64,000 nucleotides of DNA, from the NCBI GenBank assembly GCA_039024895.1, contig JBCCPJ010000001.1, positions 124,001 through 188,000 of the forward strand, read 5' to 3'. This DNA is from JAJDOD01 sp039024895. Its GTDB lineage: Bacteria; Pseudomonadota; Alphaproteobacteria; Rhodobacterales; Rhodobacteraceae. A model generated the notes under the pieces. That model had not been told where the DNA came from. It ran no database searches and saw only the letters and a program-made list of their open reading frames with translations. Below, piece by piece: positions 25,686 to 35,100 of the stretch (positions are counted from its first letter, which is position 1; every line of letters begins with the position of its first letter). Both the position numbers and the translations under genes were made by a program.

Positions 25686-27242
25686 ATGAAAACTCTGAAT
25701 TCGACATTACTTGCCTTGGTGACCTTCCTCACCGTGGCACTTCCCGCGCATTCGCAAGAGGCGGCCGCCTCATTAGATGCGCGCGTCAACGAAGCCTTTG
25801 CATCGTTCACCGGCCCGTTCGTGAGTTTCATCTTTGCGCCAATCCCCGGCACATCCTTTCCGTGGATCGTCATGTGGCTCGTGATCGGCGCCACGGTCTT
25901 CACGATTTACTTTTCGGCGGTGCAGTTCCGGTTCTTTGGCCACGCCATCGGTCTTGTGAAGGGCGATTACTCGGACCCGGACGATGCAGGCGAGGTCAGC
26001 CACTTTCAAGCCCTTGCCACTGCCCTTTCGGGGACCGTTGGCCTCGGCAACATTGCGGGAGTTGCCGTGGCGGTCGGTATTGGTGGACCAGGCGCCACCT
26101 TCTGGATGATCCTTGCGGGCCTTCTTGGCATGGCGTCGAAGTTCACCGAATGTACGCTGGGCGTGAAGTACCGCAACGAGTATCCGGATGGCACGGTTTC
26201 CGGCGGCCCGATGTACTACATATCCAAAGGCTTTGATGAACTGGGCCTGCCTGGTGGTAGAATCCTGGCCGTTTTATTCTCGGTCTTTTGTATCCTGGGC
26301 GCCCTTGGTGGCGGGAACATGTTCCAAGCGAACCAGGCGCATGTCCAGATCACGCAGATCACCGGTGACTTCCCGGGTTGGATTACTGGCATTGTTTTTG
26401 CCGGCGTTGTTTTCGCCGTGATCGTGGGCGGGATCAAATCCATCGCAAAAGTTACTGAAAAAGTCGTGCCCTTCATGGGTATCATGTATGTGGGGGCTGC
26501 AATCATTGTCCTGATTGTGAACTACGATATGATCGGATGGGCCTTTGGTCAGATATTTGCCGGTGCCTTCACCGGATTGGGCGTCGCAGGTGGTTTCGTT
26601 GGTGCGTTGATCCAAGGCTTCAAACGGGCTGCCTTCTCGAACGAAGCAGGCGTTGGTTCGGCTGCTATTGCCCACTCGGCCGTAAGAACAAAGGAGCCGA
26701 TCACAGAGGGTTTCGTTTCGCTCCTTGAGCCGCTGATCGATACCGTTGTGATCTGTACGATGACCGCTTTGGTCATTATCATCTCGCAACAATTGATCAT
26801 TGATCAGGCGACCGGCAACTACATGCTGAACGAAGCGGGCAGTGCGATTGCGACGGTCAATGACAACTCAGGCGTCGCGTTGACATCGGCGGCCTTTGGT
26901 TCAGCGATTGGCTGGTTCCCCTTTGTCCTAGCGATTGCGGTGATCCTGTTTGCGTTTTCGACGATGATCTCGTGGTCTTACTACGGGCTTAAGGCATGGA
27001 CGTACCTCTTTGGGGAGGGCAAGGTCACCGAACTGATCTTCAAGATCATCTTCTGCGTCTTTATCGTGATTGGTGCGGCGGCGAGCCTTGGGCCGGTCAT
27101 TGACTTCTCGGATGCCGCGATCTTTGCAATGGCGGTGGTCAATATCTTTTGCCTCTACTTCTTGATGAAGGTGGTGCGTAAAGAGTTGGTGTCCTACAGT
27201 GCCCGACTTCAATCAGGCGAAATCAAGAAGTTCTCACACTGA
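25686..27242 (+). CDS. Alanine/glycine:cation symporter (AGCS family)
   Basis: 518 residues, about 11 membrane helices, preceded by a signal-like N-terminus (LALVTFLTVALPAHSQEAAA). Family motifs: GTVGLGNIAGVAVAVGIGGPGATFWM, GGPMYYI, and NEAGVGSAAIAHSAVRT. It imports alanine or glycine with sodium (or protons). Coupled to the uspA gene. A weak terminator follows at 27268. Confidence 0.93.
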   Translation: MKTLNSTLLALVTFLTVALPAHSQEAAASLDARVNEAFASFTGPFVSFIFAPIPGTSFPWIVMWLVIGATVFTIYFSAVQFRFFGHAIGLVKGDYSDPDDAGEVSHFQALATALSGTVGLGNIAGVAVAVGIGGPGATFWMILAGLLGMASKFTECTLGVKYRNEYPDGTVSGGPMYYISKGFDELGLPGGRILAVLFSVFCILGALGGGNMFQANQAHVQITQITGDFPGWITGIVFAGVVFAVIVGGIKSIAKVTEKVVPFMGIMYVGAAIIVLIVNYDMIGWAFGQIFAGAFTGLGVAGGFVGALIQGFKRAAFSNEAGVGSAAIAHSAVRTKEPITEGFVSLLEPLIDTVVICTMTALVIIISQQLIIDQATGNYMLNEAGSAIATVNDNSGVALTSAAFGSAIGWFPFVLAIAVILFAFSTMISWSYYGLKAWTYLFGEGKVTELIFKIIFCVFIVIGAAASLGPVIDFSDAAIFAMAVVNIFCLYFLMKVVRKELVSYSARLQSGEIKKFSH

Positions 27243-27267
27243 ATTAGCATTTGAAGCGAGAATAGGG

Positions 27268-27287
27268 GCCGTCCCATGAGGGGCGGC
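27268..27287 (+). terminator. Hairpin after the AGCS symporter gene
   Basis: GCCGTCCC (27268-27275), loop ATGA, GGGGCGGC (27280-27287): an 8-bp stem with one G-U pair between two convergent genes. No good T-run follows, so termination may be weak or bidirectional with the sigma gene on the other strand. Confidence 0.5.
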
Positions 27288-27374
27288 TTCGCAGTTAAGA
27301 TCACATGCGTAGTAGGGGCAACAGGCCCAAGATCGGCAGGTTAAAGATGCCGGGTTATGGGACGCGTTCCGACT

Positions 27375-28571
27375 TTATCTCTGCCCTAAGAGCAACTCTC
27401 TGCGCTTGCTTTCCAAGTACCGGCACAAAGGGGGTTCCGGCGTAATGGCGATAGCCCTGTCGTATGCCGCAATTGCCTCTGGCGCGTTCCCGATCTCTGA
27501 CAATAGGTAGGCTTGGGTCGCTTGAGCAGGGGCAAATCCAGCCCGAACTTTTTCATTTATTTTATGGAGTGCGATCAACCCGTCTTCCGGTTTTCCGGCT
27601 TTGCCAAGCGCAGCAGCATAACCCACGGTTGCACCAATCGTCGGCGCGATATGTGACAGACCCAGATGAAGCTGCACCAGAGCCGGCCAATTCGTGACAC
27701 CCGTATGCAGCCTGTCGGCATGGACAGACTGGATTGCGGCCTCAAGTTGAAAGCGTCCGACCTGGCCGATGAACTGCGCGCGGCTAAGATAAGCGGTGGC
27801 CCTCGCCACCAGCTCTTTGTTCCATTTCGAAGGGTCTTGGTCTTCCAACGGGACAAACTGATCACCCACAATCCGAGCCCCTTCGCGCGAAAGGCTGAAC
27901 GTGATCATTGCGGCGAGCCCGAGAACCTCTGCATCGTGTGGCATGAGGTCGACCAGTAGAGTTGAGAGAAACAGTGCCTCCTCTGCAAGAAGTCCGTCGC
28001 CCATCCAATCTTGTGAGAATGCGCCGTATATGGCCTCTAGGACTGCGCTCACCCGGCTGGGCAACTCGTCGGCGTCAGGGATCTGAAAAGCAACAGCCGC
28101 ATCACGAATCTTGCGTTTTGCGCGGACCAGCCGCTTGGCCATCGTAGTGTACGGCAGCAAAAAAGCTCTCGCGATCACGTCTGCGTCCAGTCCCAAAACC
28201 GTTTGCAGCATCAACGGGGTGTGCATGCGAGGGTCGATTGCCGGGTGCGCGCAGACGAACATCAGCTGCAGGCGGTTATCGGGAATGTCCGTGTTTTGGC
28301 TCTCAGGCTCTTGCGAATCTGGGAGCACATCCCGAAAGTCGATACGTGCATCGCGCCGCTGAATATCGATCAGCCGGTTGCGCGCAACGGTCAGCAGCCA
28401 GGCCTCTGGGTTCTTTGGCGTCTCTTTCGGCCAATGGACAAGGGCCTTTGCAAAAGCATCCGAAAGCGCATCTTCGGCGATCAGAATATCACCAGCCTTG
28501 CTCGCAAGGATCGCCAGGAGGCGCCCGTAAGAAGAGCGCATGACCTCCGCCATACGCTCTTTTGGTGCCAC
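27375..28571 (-). CDS. ECF42-type RNA polymerase sigma factor (second copy)
   Basis: 398 residues from a GTG at 28571 overlapping the DGPF stop by one base (TAGTG). Region 2 has AEDALSDAFAKALVHWPKETP and AWLLTVARNRLIDIQRRDAR; region 4 has ADVIARAFLLPYTTMAKRLVRAKRKI; the helical C-terminal extension contains GRFQLEAAIQSVHADR and a tetratricopeptide-like end. Same architecture as the copy at 22639-23868, clearly paralogous but diverged, so the pair is not a recent duplication. Confidence 0.9.
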   Translation of the reverse strand: MAPKERMAEVMRSSYGRLLAILASKAGDILIAEDALSDAFAKALVHWPKETPKNPEAWLLTVARNRLIDIQRRDARIDFRDVLPDSQEPESQNTDIPDNRLQLMFVCAHPAIDPRMHTPLMLQTVLGLDADVIARAFLLPYTTMAKRLVRAKRKIRDAAVAFQIPDADELPSRVSAVLEAIYGAFSQDWMGDGLLAEEALFLSTLLVDLMPHDAEVLGLAAMITFSLSREGARIVGDQFVPLEDQDPSKWNKELVARATAYLSRAQFIGQVGRFQLEAAIQSVHADRLHTGVTNWPALVQLHLGLSHIAPTIGATVGYAAALGKAGKPEDGLIALHKINEKVRAGFAPAQATQAYLLSEIGNAPEAIAAYDRAIAITPEPPLCRYLESKRRELLLGQR

Positions 28572-28915
28572 TATGCGTCCATAGCAGTAGGGCGGATCTC
28601 CACGGCACCGTATTTTGCCATCGGGCATTTTTTGGCCCAGGCGATTGCGGTATCCAGATCTGGGACTTCGATCGTCATGTAACCACCGAGCGTCTCTTTG
28701 GTCTCCGCGAACGGTCCGTCTTGGATGCGATCGCCGCCGTCCGACACGGTTGTCGCGGTGCTAACGGGTTGCAGCCAATCGACCCCAACCAGGATGCCCG
28801 CCTCCTTGAGGGAACCAATGTAAGCTCCGAAAAGACCTTTCAGTTGGCCAAGTTCCTCGGGTGGGACGTTGGCGAAATCCTCAGGACGCGAATAAGTCAA
28901 AAACGTATAGCGCAT
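28571..28915 (-). CDS. DGPF/YCII-domain protein (second copy)
   Basis: 114 residues from the ATG at 28915. Begins MRYTFLTYSRPE and contains DGPFAETKETLGGY. Directly precedes and overlaps its sigma factor gene. Unlike the first module, no SRPBCC gene accompanies this pair. Function of the family is unknown. Confidence 0.9.
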   Translation of the reverse strand: MRYTFLTYSRPEDFANVPPEELGQLKGLFGAYIGSLKEAGILVGVDWLQPVSTATTVSDGGDRIQDGPFAETKETLGGYMTIEVPDLDTAIAWAKKCPMAKYGAVEIRPTAMDA

Positions 28916-29473
28916 GTAGCAACTCCAGTTATCAAAAGCGTTGGTGCTTTCAATGACATGACGCATGGTGACATGGCAAAAGGACATCAGCCAAATTTTT
29001 TCGCCCTCCTAGCCGCGAGAATATGCGGCAAGACACTTCAGACACTTTTGAACATCTTGGCAGAGCTTTGTGCGGCACATAAGGTCGTCTGCTTGACTAC
29101 GACCCTTGAATGGATTGCTGAGTATCGCGTTATCAATGCCTTAGGCTCTTACAAACTGCGTGATCACAGGCGCCGCGCGTCACCAACCTTGGTCCTTTCC
29201 AACGGCACTTCATGGGTTGTGGCGCAGTGTTCGTTATTCCGTGTCGAACGGTAGTCTCATTCGTCACGCACACAGCAGATTGCGTGATCCGTTCGCGTTA
29301 GGCCCGGACAAGCAGCAAACGCAACGTCACCCGCCCTTTTCATTGGGCAGCGTCCAAACGGTGACGGCGTTCTCGGCATAACCATCGTCCTGAAGGGCCT
29401 CACCCGCATGATTTCGTTACTTTTCGAACGTCTGCGGTGTGTCTTCGAAATGCTGCAGGTCTTACGTCAGACA
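28916..29473. other. Long intergenic region
   Basis: About 560 bases. Reading frames across it are antisense shadows of the DGPF gene or short and unrecognised. The first part should contain the promoter of the DGPF-sigma pair. The last part (29474-29527, minus strand) is the severed tail of the GGDEF gene described below. Confidence 0.5.
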
Positions 29474-29527
29474 TCAGGCGACTTTAGATGAGAATATTTC
29501 GATCCGGTTTCTGCCTTTGGCCTTGGC

Positions 29528-32113
29528 TTAATAAAGCGCCCAGTCGGCCTGCTCCAACATGTCGTCTATACCATTGGTACCTAAGTCTGCCTTCGTCGCG
29601 CCAAAGCTAATCGTGACCGGGATTGGCCCTCGACTGGTCGAACAAGGCGTCGTGTCGAAGCCAGTCCGGATCTCTTCTGCAACGATCAGAGCTTCAGCCA
29701 ATTCCATATCGACCTGCGCGATTGCGAATTCTTCGCCGCCAACGCGACCAAAGATAGCATTATCCCCTAGAACAGAGTGAACCCTGCGGCCGAGTTCGGC
29801 CAGTATTTCATCGCCAATCTTGTGACCGAAGCCATCATTGATCTGCTTGAAATGGTCAATATCGAGGACGACCATCGAAAGCGTACGGTTCTGCCGCCGG
29901 GAGACTTCGAACAAAAGCTCCGCTTCCGCGCGAAAACCGGCCCTGCTGCGCGCCGTGGTTAGCGGATCGAACAGAGCAAGCTGACGCAGTTCCAGCTGTT
30001 CCATGACAATAGCGGAAAGGTCTTTGACCAATTGGATTTGCTCTTTCGTGAACTGTCTGGGGCGCTGGTCGACGCAGCAGAGTGAACCAATGCGGTGACC
30101 TTCTTCTGTTTGCAGGGGGACGCCGAGATACGCGCGAATATGCGGGGATTTTACGACCAAAACATTTTCGCGAAACTCATCACTTTCAGATGTGTCCTCA
30201 ACAATCGTTGGCTCACTGCTCTGGATGGTATGGTTGCAGAAGGACAAATGGCGCGGGAGCTCACCGCGTTGACCGCCGGAGACCGCTTTGAACCAGCGCC
30301 TTTCGGAATCAATGAAAGCAATGGCCGCAAAGGACCCGTTTAAGGCACTCTTCACGATACGAGGGATCCGGTCAAAAACCTCTTCCGCTTCGGTATCCAT
30401 GATCTGGTATTGGTAGAGCGCTTTGAGCCGAGCTAATTCATCACTGGCTTCATCTTGATTGAACCCGGGAAGCTTTACTTGGTCACCTCGTCGATGATCC
30501 TGGACATTCGCGCTTGGCCTGTCCTTTTTCTTTGCTGTGCTTTTCCGGGCTGCTAAAGCAATCAAGTTGCCCTGCTCAAGTGTCGTTATCATTTCACTCG
30601 GAGGCAGAGGTCTTGCAACAACAAAACCCTGTATCAATGTGACACCGGCAGCCTTCAAGACACGGAGTTGATCCATGGTTTCCACACCTTCCGCCACGGT
30701 TACCAACTCATAGCGCTGCGCCACTGATACAAACATGTCCACCATGACGCGCGAGCGTGGATCCTCATCGATGTTATCGATGAAGAACTTGTCAATCTTT
30801 ATGGCATCCACGTCGAGCTGCTGAATGGCGGCCAATCCATTATGGCCTGTTCCGGCATCATCAATCGACAGTTTGAACCCGGCGGCTGCAAGTTTGGCTG
30901 TCGTGTTGGCGGCATGGTCTGGTGCCTCGATCACCTGTCGCTCGGTGATCTCAAGACATATCTGTTTCGGTGCCAAACGGTGCTTCCGGGCCAATGCGAT
31001 CAGAAGGTCTGCGAACTCCGGTTTGGTCAACTGATTGGGAGTGACATTGAAACTGACGTAGAAATCGGGCGATTTTTTTAGGAAATCCCCCATCTTCACG
31101 GCGGTCTGTTCAATCATCAAAGTGAGCAGATCATTGTCCAGACCATGTTCTTCAATCAGTGGAATGAAACGAACTGGAGATACCGTTTCGCCATGGGTTC
31201 GGATCCAACGTGCTAAGGCTTCACATCCTTTTGCCTCTCCGGTCGCGATATCGACGATCGGCTGGTAATGTGGGATGATATCCTGATTGGACAGGGCGTG
31301 CTGTACATCTTCCAGTTCCTGGTTCCACCCACGCAAATACGCAATTGCGGCCCCTGAAGAGATTAGGAACCCAAAGACACTCCACAACAAAATAACAGCA
31401 ATTGATGTGGGTTGGCGCCAACTGCGTAGAACATCCCGGTCTAACTCGATGGCGACGGCCAACGGATAACGCTCCCCCGTCGCCGTAAAGGTTACCCAAT
31501 TCGCCATCTCCACTTCAGCAGAACCGTCTCCGACAAAAGTTGAGAGAGCAAAGTCATGGGTGGAGAGTTCTATCTTACTATGGCTGCGCAGTGGCACTGT
31601 CAGCACATCAAAGAGCATCGCATCGGCGTTGATCGAAGATACGAGTTCAAGCGCTGTACCAAGACCCCAAGAGACCCCGATCAAACTGCGATTGCCATTT
31701 TGGATCGGGCCGATGCGATAGGCGGGGTTGCGGGCTTGCGTCCAACCATTGCGGGCAGCCAATGTTGGCAGTGTGCCATCGACTTCATCAAAACTGGAGC
31801 AGGTTCCACTTGGTGTGACAAGATGCAGGTTCGACACCATACCAGTTGTCAAAACGCGCTCCCGTAAAATGGACCGCGATGTCTCCCCACAGGTGGTTTG
31901 CCCCGCAACCACCAATTCGGTGCCGGCGATTACGACATAGTCGATGGCCTTCTCCGCCCTCCTAATCAGTAGCTGGGCGGTTTCCTTTAGACGCGCTTCA
32001 TTGTTGTGGTCAGAAACAGACTTGTTCAGCAGAAATCCCCCGGCGCACCACAGGACTAGCATCGTTAAGAAAACCAGACTGAATCTGAGTGCCAAGTCTC
32101 GAGTAATCTCCAT
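29528..32113 (-). CDS. CSS-EAL-GAF-GGDEF c-di-GMP protein, cut by a nonsense codon near its end
   Basis: 861 residues from the ATG at 32113 (GGAGG 4 bases upstream). Order: TM helix 8-29; periplasmic CSS-motif sensor with Cys75 and Cys105-Ser-Ser; TM helix about 238-260; EAL domain about 270-515 with intact EAL (298-300), ITE, IDDAGTG and AEGVET, so phosphodiesterase activity is expected; GAF about 565-710; GGDEF about 720 to the end with GGEEF and no RxxD I-site. The frame stops at TAA after ADWALY; without it the conserved AKAKGRNRIEIF end would follow to a TGA at 29474. So the last GGDEF helix is missing, or this is a sequencing error. Faces the periplasm through the CSS domain, which in E. 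coli PdeC is redox-controlled. Confidence 0.9.
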   Translation of the reverse strand: MEITRDLALRFSLVFLTMLVLWCAGGFLLNKSVSDHNNEARLKETAQLLIRRAEKAIDYVVIAGTELVVAGQTTCGETSRSILRERVLTTGMVSNLHLVTPSGTCSSFDEVDGTLPTLAARNGWTQARNPAYRIGPIQNGNRSLIGVSWGLGTALELVSSINADAMLFDVLTVPLRSHSKIELSTHDFALSTFVGDGSAEVEMANWVTFTATGERYPLAVAIELDRDVLRSWRQPTSIAVILLWSVFGFLISSGAAIAYLRGWNQELEDVQHALSNQDIIPHYQPIVDIATGEAKGCEALARWIRTHGETVSPVRFIPLIEEHGLDNDLLTLMIEQTAVKMGDFLKKSPDFYVSFNVTPNQLTKPEFADLLIALARKHRLAPKQICLEITERQVIEAPDHAANTTAKLAAAGFKLSIDDAGTGHNGLAAIQQLDVDAIKIDKFFIDNIDEDPRSRVMVDMFVSVAQRYELVTVAEGVETMDQLRVLKAAGVTLIQGFVVARPLPPSEMITTLEQGNLIALAARKSTAKKKDRPSANVQDHRRGDQVKLPGFNQDEASDELARLKALYQYQIMDTEAEEVFDRIPRIVKSALNGSFAAIAFIDSERRWFKAVSGGQRGELPRHLSFCNHTIQSSEPTIVEDTSESDEFRENVLVVKSPHIRAYLGVPLQTEEGHRIGSLCCVDQRPRQFTKEQIQLVKDLSAIVMEQLELRQLALFDPLTTARSRAGFRAEAELLFEVSRRQNRTLSMVVLDIDHFKQINDGFGHKIGDEILAELGRRVHSVLGDNAIFGRVGGEEFAIAQVDMELAEALIVAEEIRTGFDTTPCSTSRGPIPVTISFGATKADLGTNGIDDMLEQADWALY

Positions 32114-32370
32114 GCAACCTCCGCTTTCAGGGTCCATAAAGCAAAGACATAAATGTCCACTTAAATTTTTGAGACCAAAGCAGGCTCATCGCCCATCAGC
32201 CGATTGCGAGAACTTCAAAGGTAGAGAGAAAGAGGCGTATAAAAGTCGTTGTTCGCGCTGACATGCCGTCTAACAAATCGGCGTCAGGGCTTTGACCTTG
32301 CACCAATCGAAATCACAATGCGGACCGCACTAGCCCAAACTCGGGCGGGGAAAACGAAAGAAGCCTTCAG

Positions 32371-33186
32371 CTATGTCTTTGCGTTCTGGAACGGCGACGT
32401 GTCGAGGTCCTCTCCCGGATCACCTCTCATCGTGATGCCGCCGTCAACAACGAGCGTCGTGCCGGTGATGAAGCCTGAGGCAGGATCGGCGAGAAAGGTG
32501 ACGGCACGGGCAATCTCGTCCGGTTGGCCCCAGCGACCGACGGGTGTGCGCTCGGCAAAAGAAGCTTCATCCAGAACGCCCGCATCGGCGCGTTCTTTCA
32601 ACGTTTTGGTAAGGATGTAACCCGGCGCAACGGCGTTGACCGTAATGCCAGCACGTGCGCAGTCGAGGGCAAGGCCCTGGGTCAGGCCCAAAATGGCTTT
32701 CTTCGCCGTCACATACCCCAGCCGATGGGGCACGGCTAGAATGGCATTCGCCGACGCCATATTGATGATCCGTCCAAAGCCATTGTCCCGCATCCCCGGC
32801 AGCACAAGCCGCGCCCAGTGCAACGATCCCGTCACATGGATGCCCATCATCTGATCGAAATGTTCAGGCGGTAACTCTTCAATCCAGCCCTTCTGCTGCG
32901 GCATGATCCCGGCGTTATTGACCAGGACTGAAACGCGACCGAGTTCGGCGAGGATAAGGTCATGAGCCCTTTGACAACTGGTGTTGTCGGCGACATCGGC
33001 ACCGGCTGCGACGGTTCGTGCGCCAGTTTCCTTGGCAAGCGCTTTCGCGCTGTCGTGCACCTTGTCGTCGTCGAGATCGACAAGGGCAACGCTTTGGCCA
33101 GACTTAGCAAAGGCGCGCGCGATGGCCAATCCGAGCCCCGCCGCCGCCCCTGTTACAACGACGACATTGTCTTTCTCTTCAGTCAT
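32371..33186 (-). CDS. SDR-family oxidoreductase
   Basis: 271 residues, classical SDR: TGAAAGLGLAIA near residue 12, NNAG, catalytic Ser in NMASANA and Tyr-x3-Lys in YVTAKK, and the C-terminal SGFITGTTLVVDGGITM. Last gene of the minus-strand ABC operon (58 bp after the binding-protein gene), so it may act on the imported compound. Substrate unknown. Confidence 0.87.
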   Translation of the reverse strand: MTEEKDNVVVVTGAAAGLGLAIARAFAKSGQSVALVDLDDDKVHDSAKALAKETGARTVAAGADVADNTSCQRAHDLILAELGRVSVLVNNAGIMPQQKGWIEELPPEHFDQMMGIHVTGSLHWARLVLPGMRDNGFGRIINMASANAILAVPHRLGYVTAKKAILGLTQGLALDCARAGITVNAVAPGYILTKTLKERADAGVLDEASFAERTPVGRWGQPDEIARAVTFLADPASGFITGTTLVVDGGITMRGDPGEDLDTSPFQNAKT

Positions 33187-33203
33187 GGGGACCCCGTCAG
33201 GAT

Positions 33204-33228
33204 GGGCTGCCGAAGACCCCGGCAGCCC
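33204..33228 (-). terminator. Hairpin between binding-protein and SDR genes
   Basis: GGGCTGCCG (33204-33212) and CGGCAGCCC (33220-33228) form a perfect 9-bp stem with a 7-base loop. On the minus strand no T-run follows, so it is more likely a 3'-end stabiliser or attenuator than a full terminator; on the plus strand CTCTTTT follows. Confidence 0.6.
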
Positions 33229-33244
33229 CTCTTTTAATTGTGCC

Positions 33245-34252
33245 TTAACGCATAGCCTGCGCGGCCATCAGGATGTCGAGCGCCAAAGGCTGCATCGGGC
33301 CAAAATCAGGAACGCTGTCACGCGCACCGCCTTGCACAAGAATCTCGGCAGCCCCGGTCAAAGTCTCGTTGGTGAGACCGGACTTGACGTCATCAATTGC
33401 CTCTTCCAGTGAAACCCAATCGCGCATTTGCATGGCGTAGGCTGCTTTCTCAGCGTCGCCTTCGATTCCGGTGTCATTGTAATACGCCAGCACGTGCTCC
33501 ACGACTTTCGCGGGGTCTGTCGAGTTGATGTACTCGTTCGCACGAAAGGCTGCTTCGACAAATGCCGCCGTCGCATTTGGGTCTTCGTCCCAAAAGTTCT
33601 TGGTCACGATCCAGGGCGCGATAATATTCGCACCCGCATCTTTACCGTCGCAGACCTTGGTGTAGTTATCAGGGTCATTCGCCAGAACAATGTCGGAAGA
33701 GGCCGCCGTCGTACCTGCGCCCAAATCCCCGCTTTGCAGGGACTGCAATGTCACGGCGGGTGTTAGCGGCACGACTTCCAGAGCCTGCGGGTCGGCGACG
33801 CCCAGATGCTCGGCGCAGGCGTAGAGTACCTGGCTCCAGGTTGAGTTCGGGACGGTACCGATCTTGGTGCTTATCAATGCCTCAGCCGGCGTTTTGCCCT
33901 CGAGCACATCGTTGCGCATATAGAGTTTCAGGTTCTGCGATTCCTTCTGCATCGCGGCGACTGAGACGAGTTGGAACTTCTCCCACCCCGAAACGGCTGG
34001 CGGACCGCCCGTCCATCCAGCCTGCCATTGGTTGGTCGCACCGGTCGCCAGCGCGGCGCCACCGTTCGGGAAGTATTCGATATCAACCTCAAGGCCGTTC
34101 TCGGCAAAGTAGCCCAGATCATTGGCCAACCACATGGGGAACCCGGCTTCGTTGGGCTGGTTTTTCAATTTTATCTTGGTTTGCCCAACAGCGGCCCCCG
34201 TCTACAAGATCGCCGCGCTGGCGACCGCTACGAATAGTCTTTTAACAATCAT
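33245..34252 (-). pseudogene. NitT/TauT-type substrate-binding protein, amber codon in signal peptide
   Basis: With GAGGAGAAAACA upstream, the ATG at 34252 reads MIVKRLFVAVASAAIL, then TAG (34204-34202), then TGAAVGQTKIKLKNQPNEAGF and a complete 300-residue binding protein in the same frame. The first 24 codons make an ordinary Sec signal peptide with a cleavage site near AVG-Q if the TAG is read as an amino acid. The mature part looks intact (PNSTWSQ, DLGAGTTAASSDIVLAND). The only later start, TTG at 34168, would remove the signal and first strand. So the gene is either newly inactivated, suppressed, or mis-sequenced. Family binds sulfonates, nitrate or sulfate esters. Confidence 0.85.
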
Positions 34253-34284
34253 TGTTTTCTCCTCTCTGTCTGGTTCTGGTTAAA

Positions 34285-35091
34285 TCAGGGCCCGACGATT
34301 TCCTCCCGGACGAGGCCCCAAATCTCGCGCCTGAACTCAATAAATTCAGGGTGCTCTGCGGCTTCTTCGATATCGCCCGTTTTCCAGACGACATCTCGCG
34401 GCAGGTCGATCACTTTCTTTATCTTGCCCGGGCGTTTGGTCATCACGACAACGCGGTCCCCCAGATAGACCGCTTCCTCGACCGAATGGGTGATGAAGAG
34501 CACCGTATAGTGCTTTTCGCGGTGCAAGCGCTGGACCTCTTCCTGCAGAATGGTACGCGTCTGGGCATCGAGCGCGCCGAAAGGCTCGTCCATCAAGAGG
34601 ATCTCGGGCTGCATCACCAGAGCACGTGCGATCGCGACCCGTTGCTGCATGCCGCCCGATAATTCATTGGGATAGGACTTACGAAACCCATCTAGCCCCA
34701 TGATTGCCAATTGCTCCACAAGACGTCTCTCTTGCTCGTCAGCCGCAACGCCGGTCATCTGCAGGCCAAACTTAATATTCTGTTCAACGGTTTCAGATGG
34801 GAACAGGGCGAACTTCTGGAATACGACACTGCGCGTCGGGCCGGGCGGGCCAGCCGGTTTGCCGTCAACATAGATGCCGCCGTCGGTCGGGTCTTCGAGC
34901 CCGGCTCCAATGGTCATCAGGGTGGACTTGCCGCAACCGGACGGGCCGACAACGACAACAAATTCGCCCTTTTGAACTTCTAGCGAGCAATCGTCGACCG
35001 CGCAGACCCCGGTGCCCTTCGGTCCGAACCACTTGGTGATGTTACGCAGTTCCAGCTTAGCCGGGATAGCGTTCTCAGTATCTGCTGCCAT
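34285..35091 (-). CDS. NitT/TauT-type ABC importer, ATP-binding subunit
   Basis: 268 residues: Walker A GPSGCGKST near residue 53, signature LSGGMQQRVAIARAL, Walker B ILLMDEPFGALDA, H-loop VLFITHSVEEA. Typical SsuB/TauB-type ATPase. Followed by the binding-protein gene 32 bp downstream and preceded by the permease genes. Likely imports a sulfonate or sulfate ester, given the divergent sulfatase gene. Confidence 0.92.
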   Translation of the reverse strand: MAADTENAIPAKLELRNITKWFGPKGTGVCAVDDCSLEVQKGEFVVVVGPSGCGKSTLMTIGAGLEDPTDGGIYVDGKPAGPPGPTRSVVFQKFALFPSETVEQNIKFGLQMTGVAADEQERRLVEQLAIMGLDGFRKSYPNELSGGMQQRVAIARALVMQPEILLMDEPFGALDAQTRTILQEEVQRLHREKHYTVLFITHSVEEAVYLGDRVVVMTKRPGKIKKVIDLPRDVVWKTGDIEEAAEHPEFIEFRREIWGLVREEIVGP

Positions 35092-35100
35092 TCTTTGCCG

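Noticed and set aside
28562..29254. 230-codon open frame on the plus strand
   Set aside because: Its first half is antisense to the second DGPF gene, the rest shows no family resemblance or ribosome binding site; a shadow frame.
29474..34252. Stop-codon reassignment or programmed readthrough as explanation for in-frame stops
   Set aside because: The three broken frames in the window use TAA, TAG and TGA respectively, and all other genes end normally at each of these codons, so reassignment is ruled out; point mutation or base-call error is simpler.
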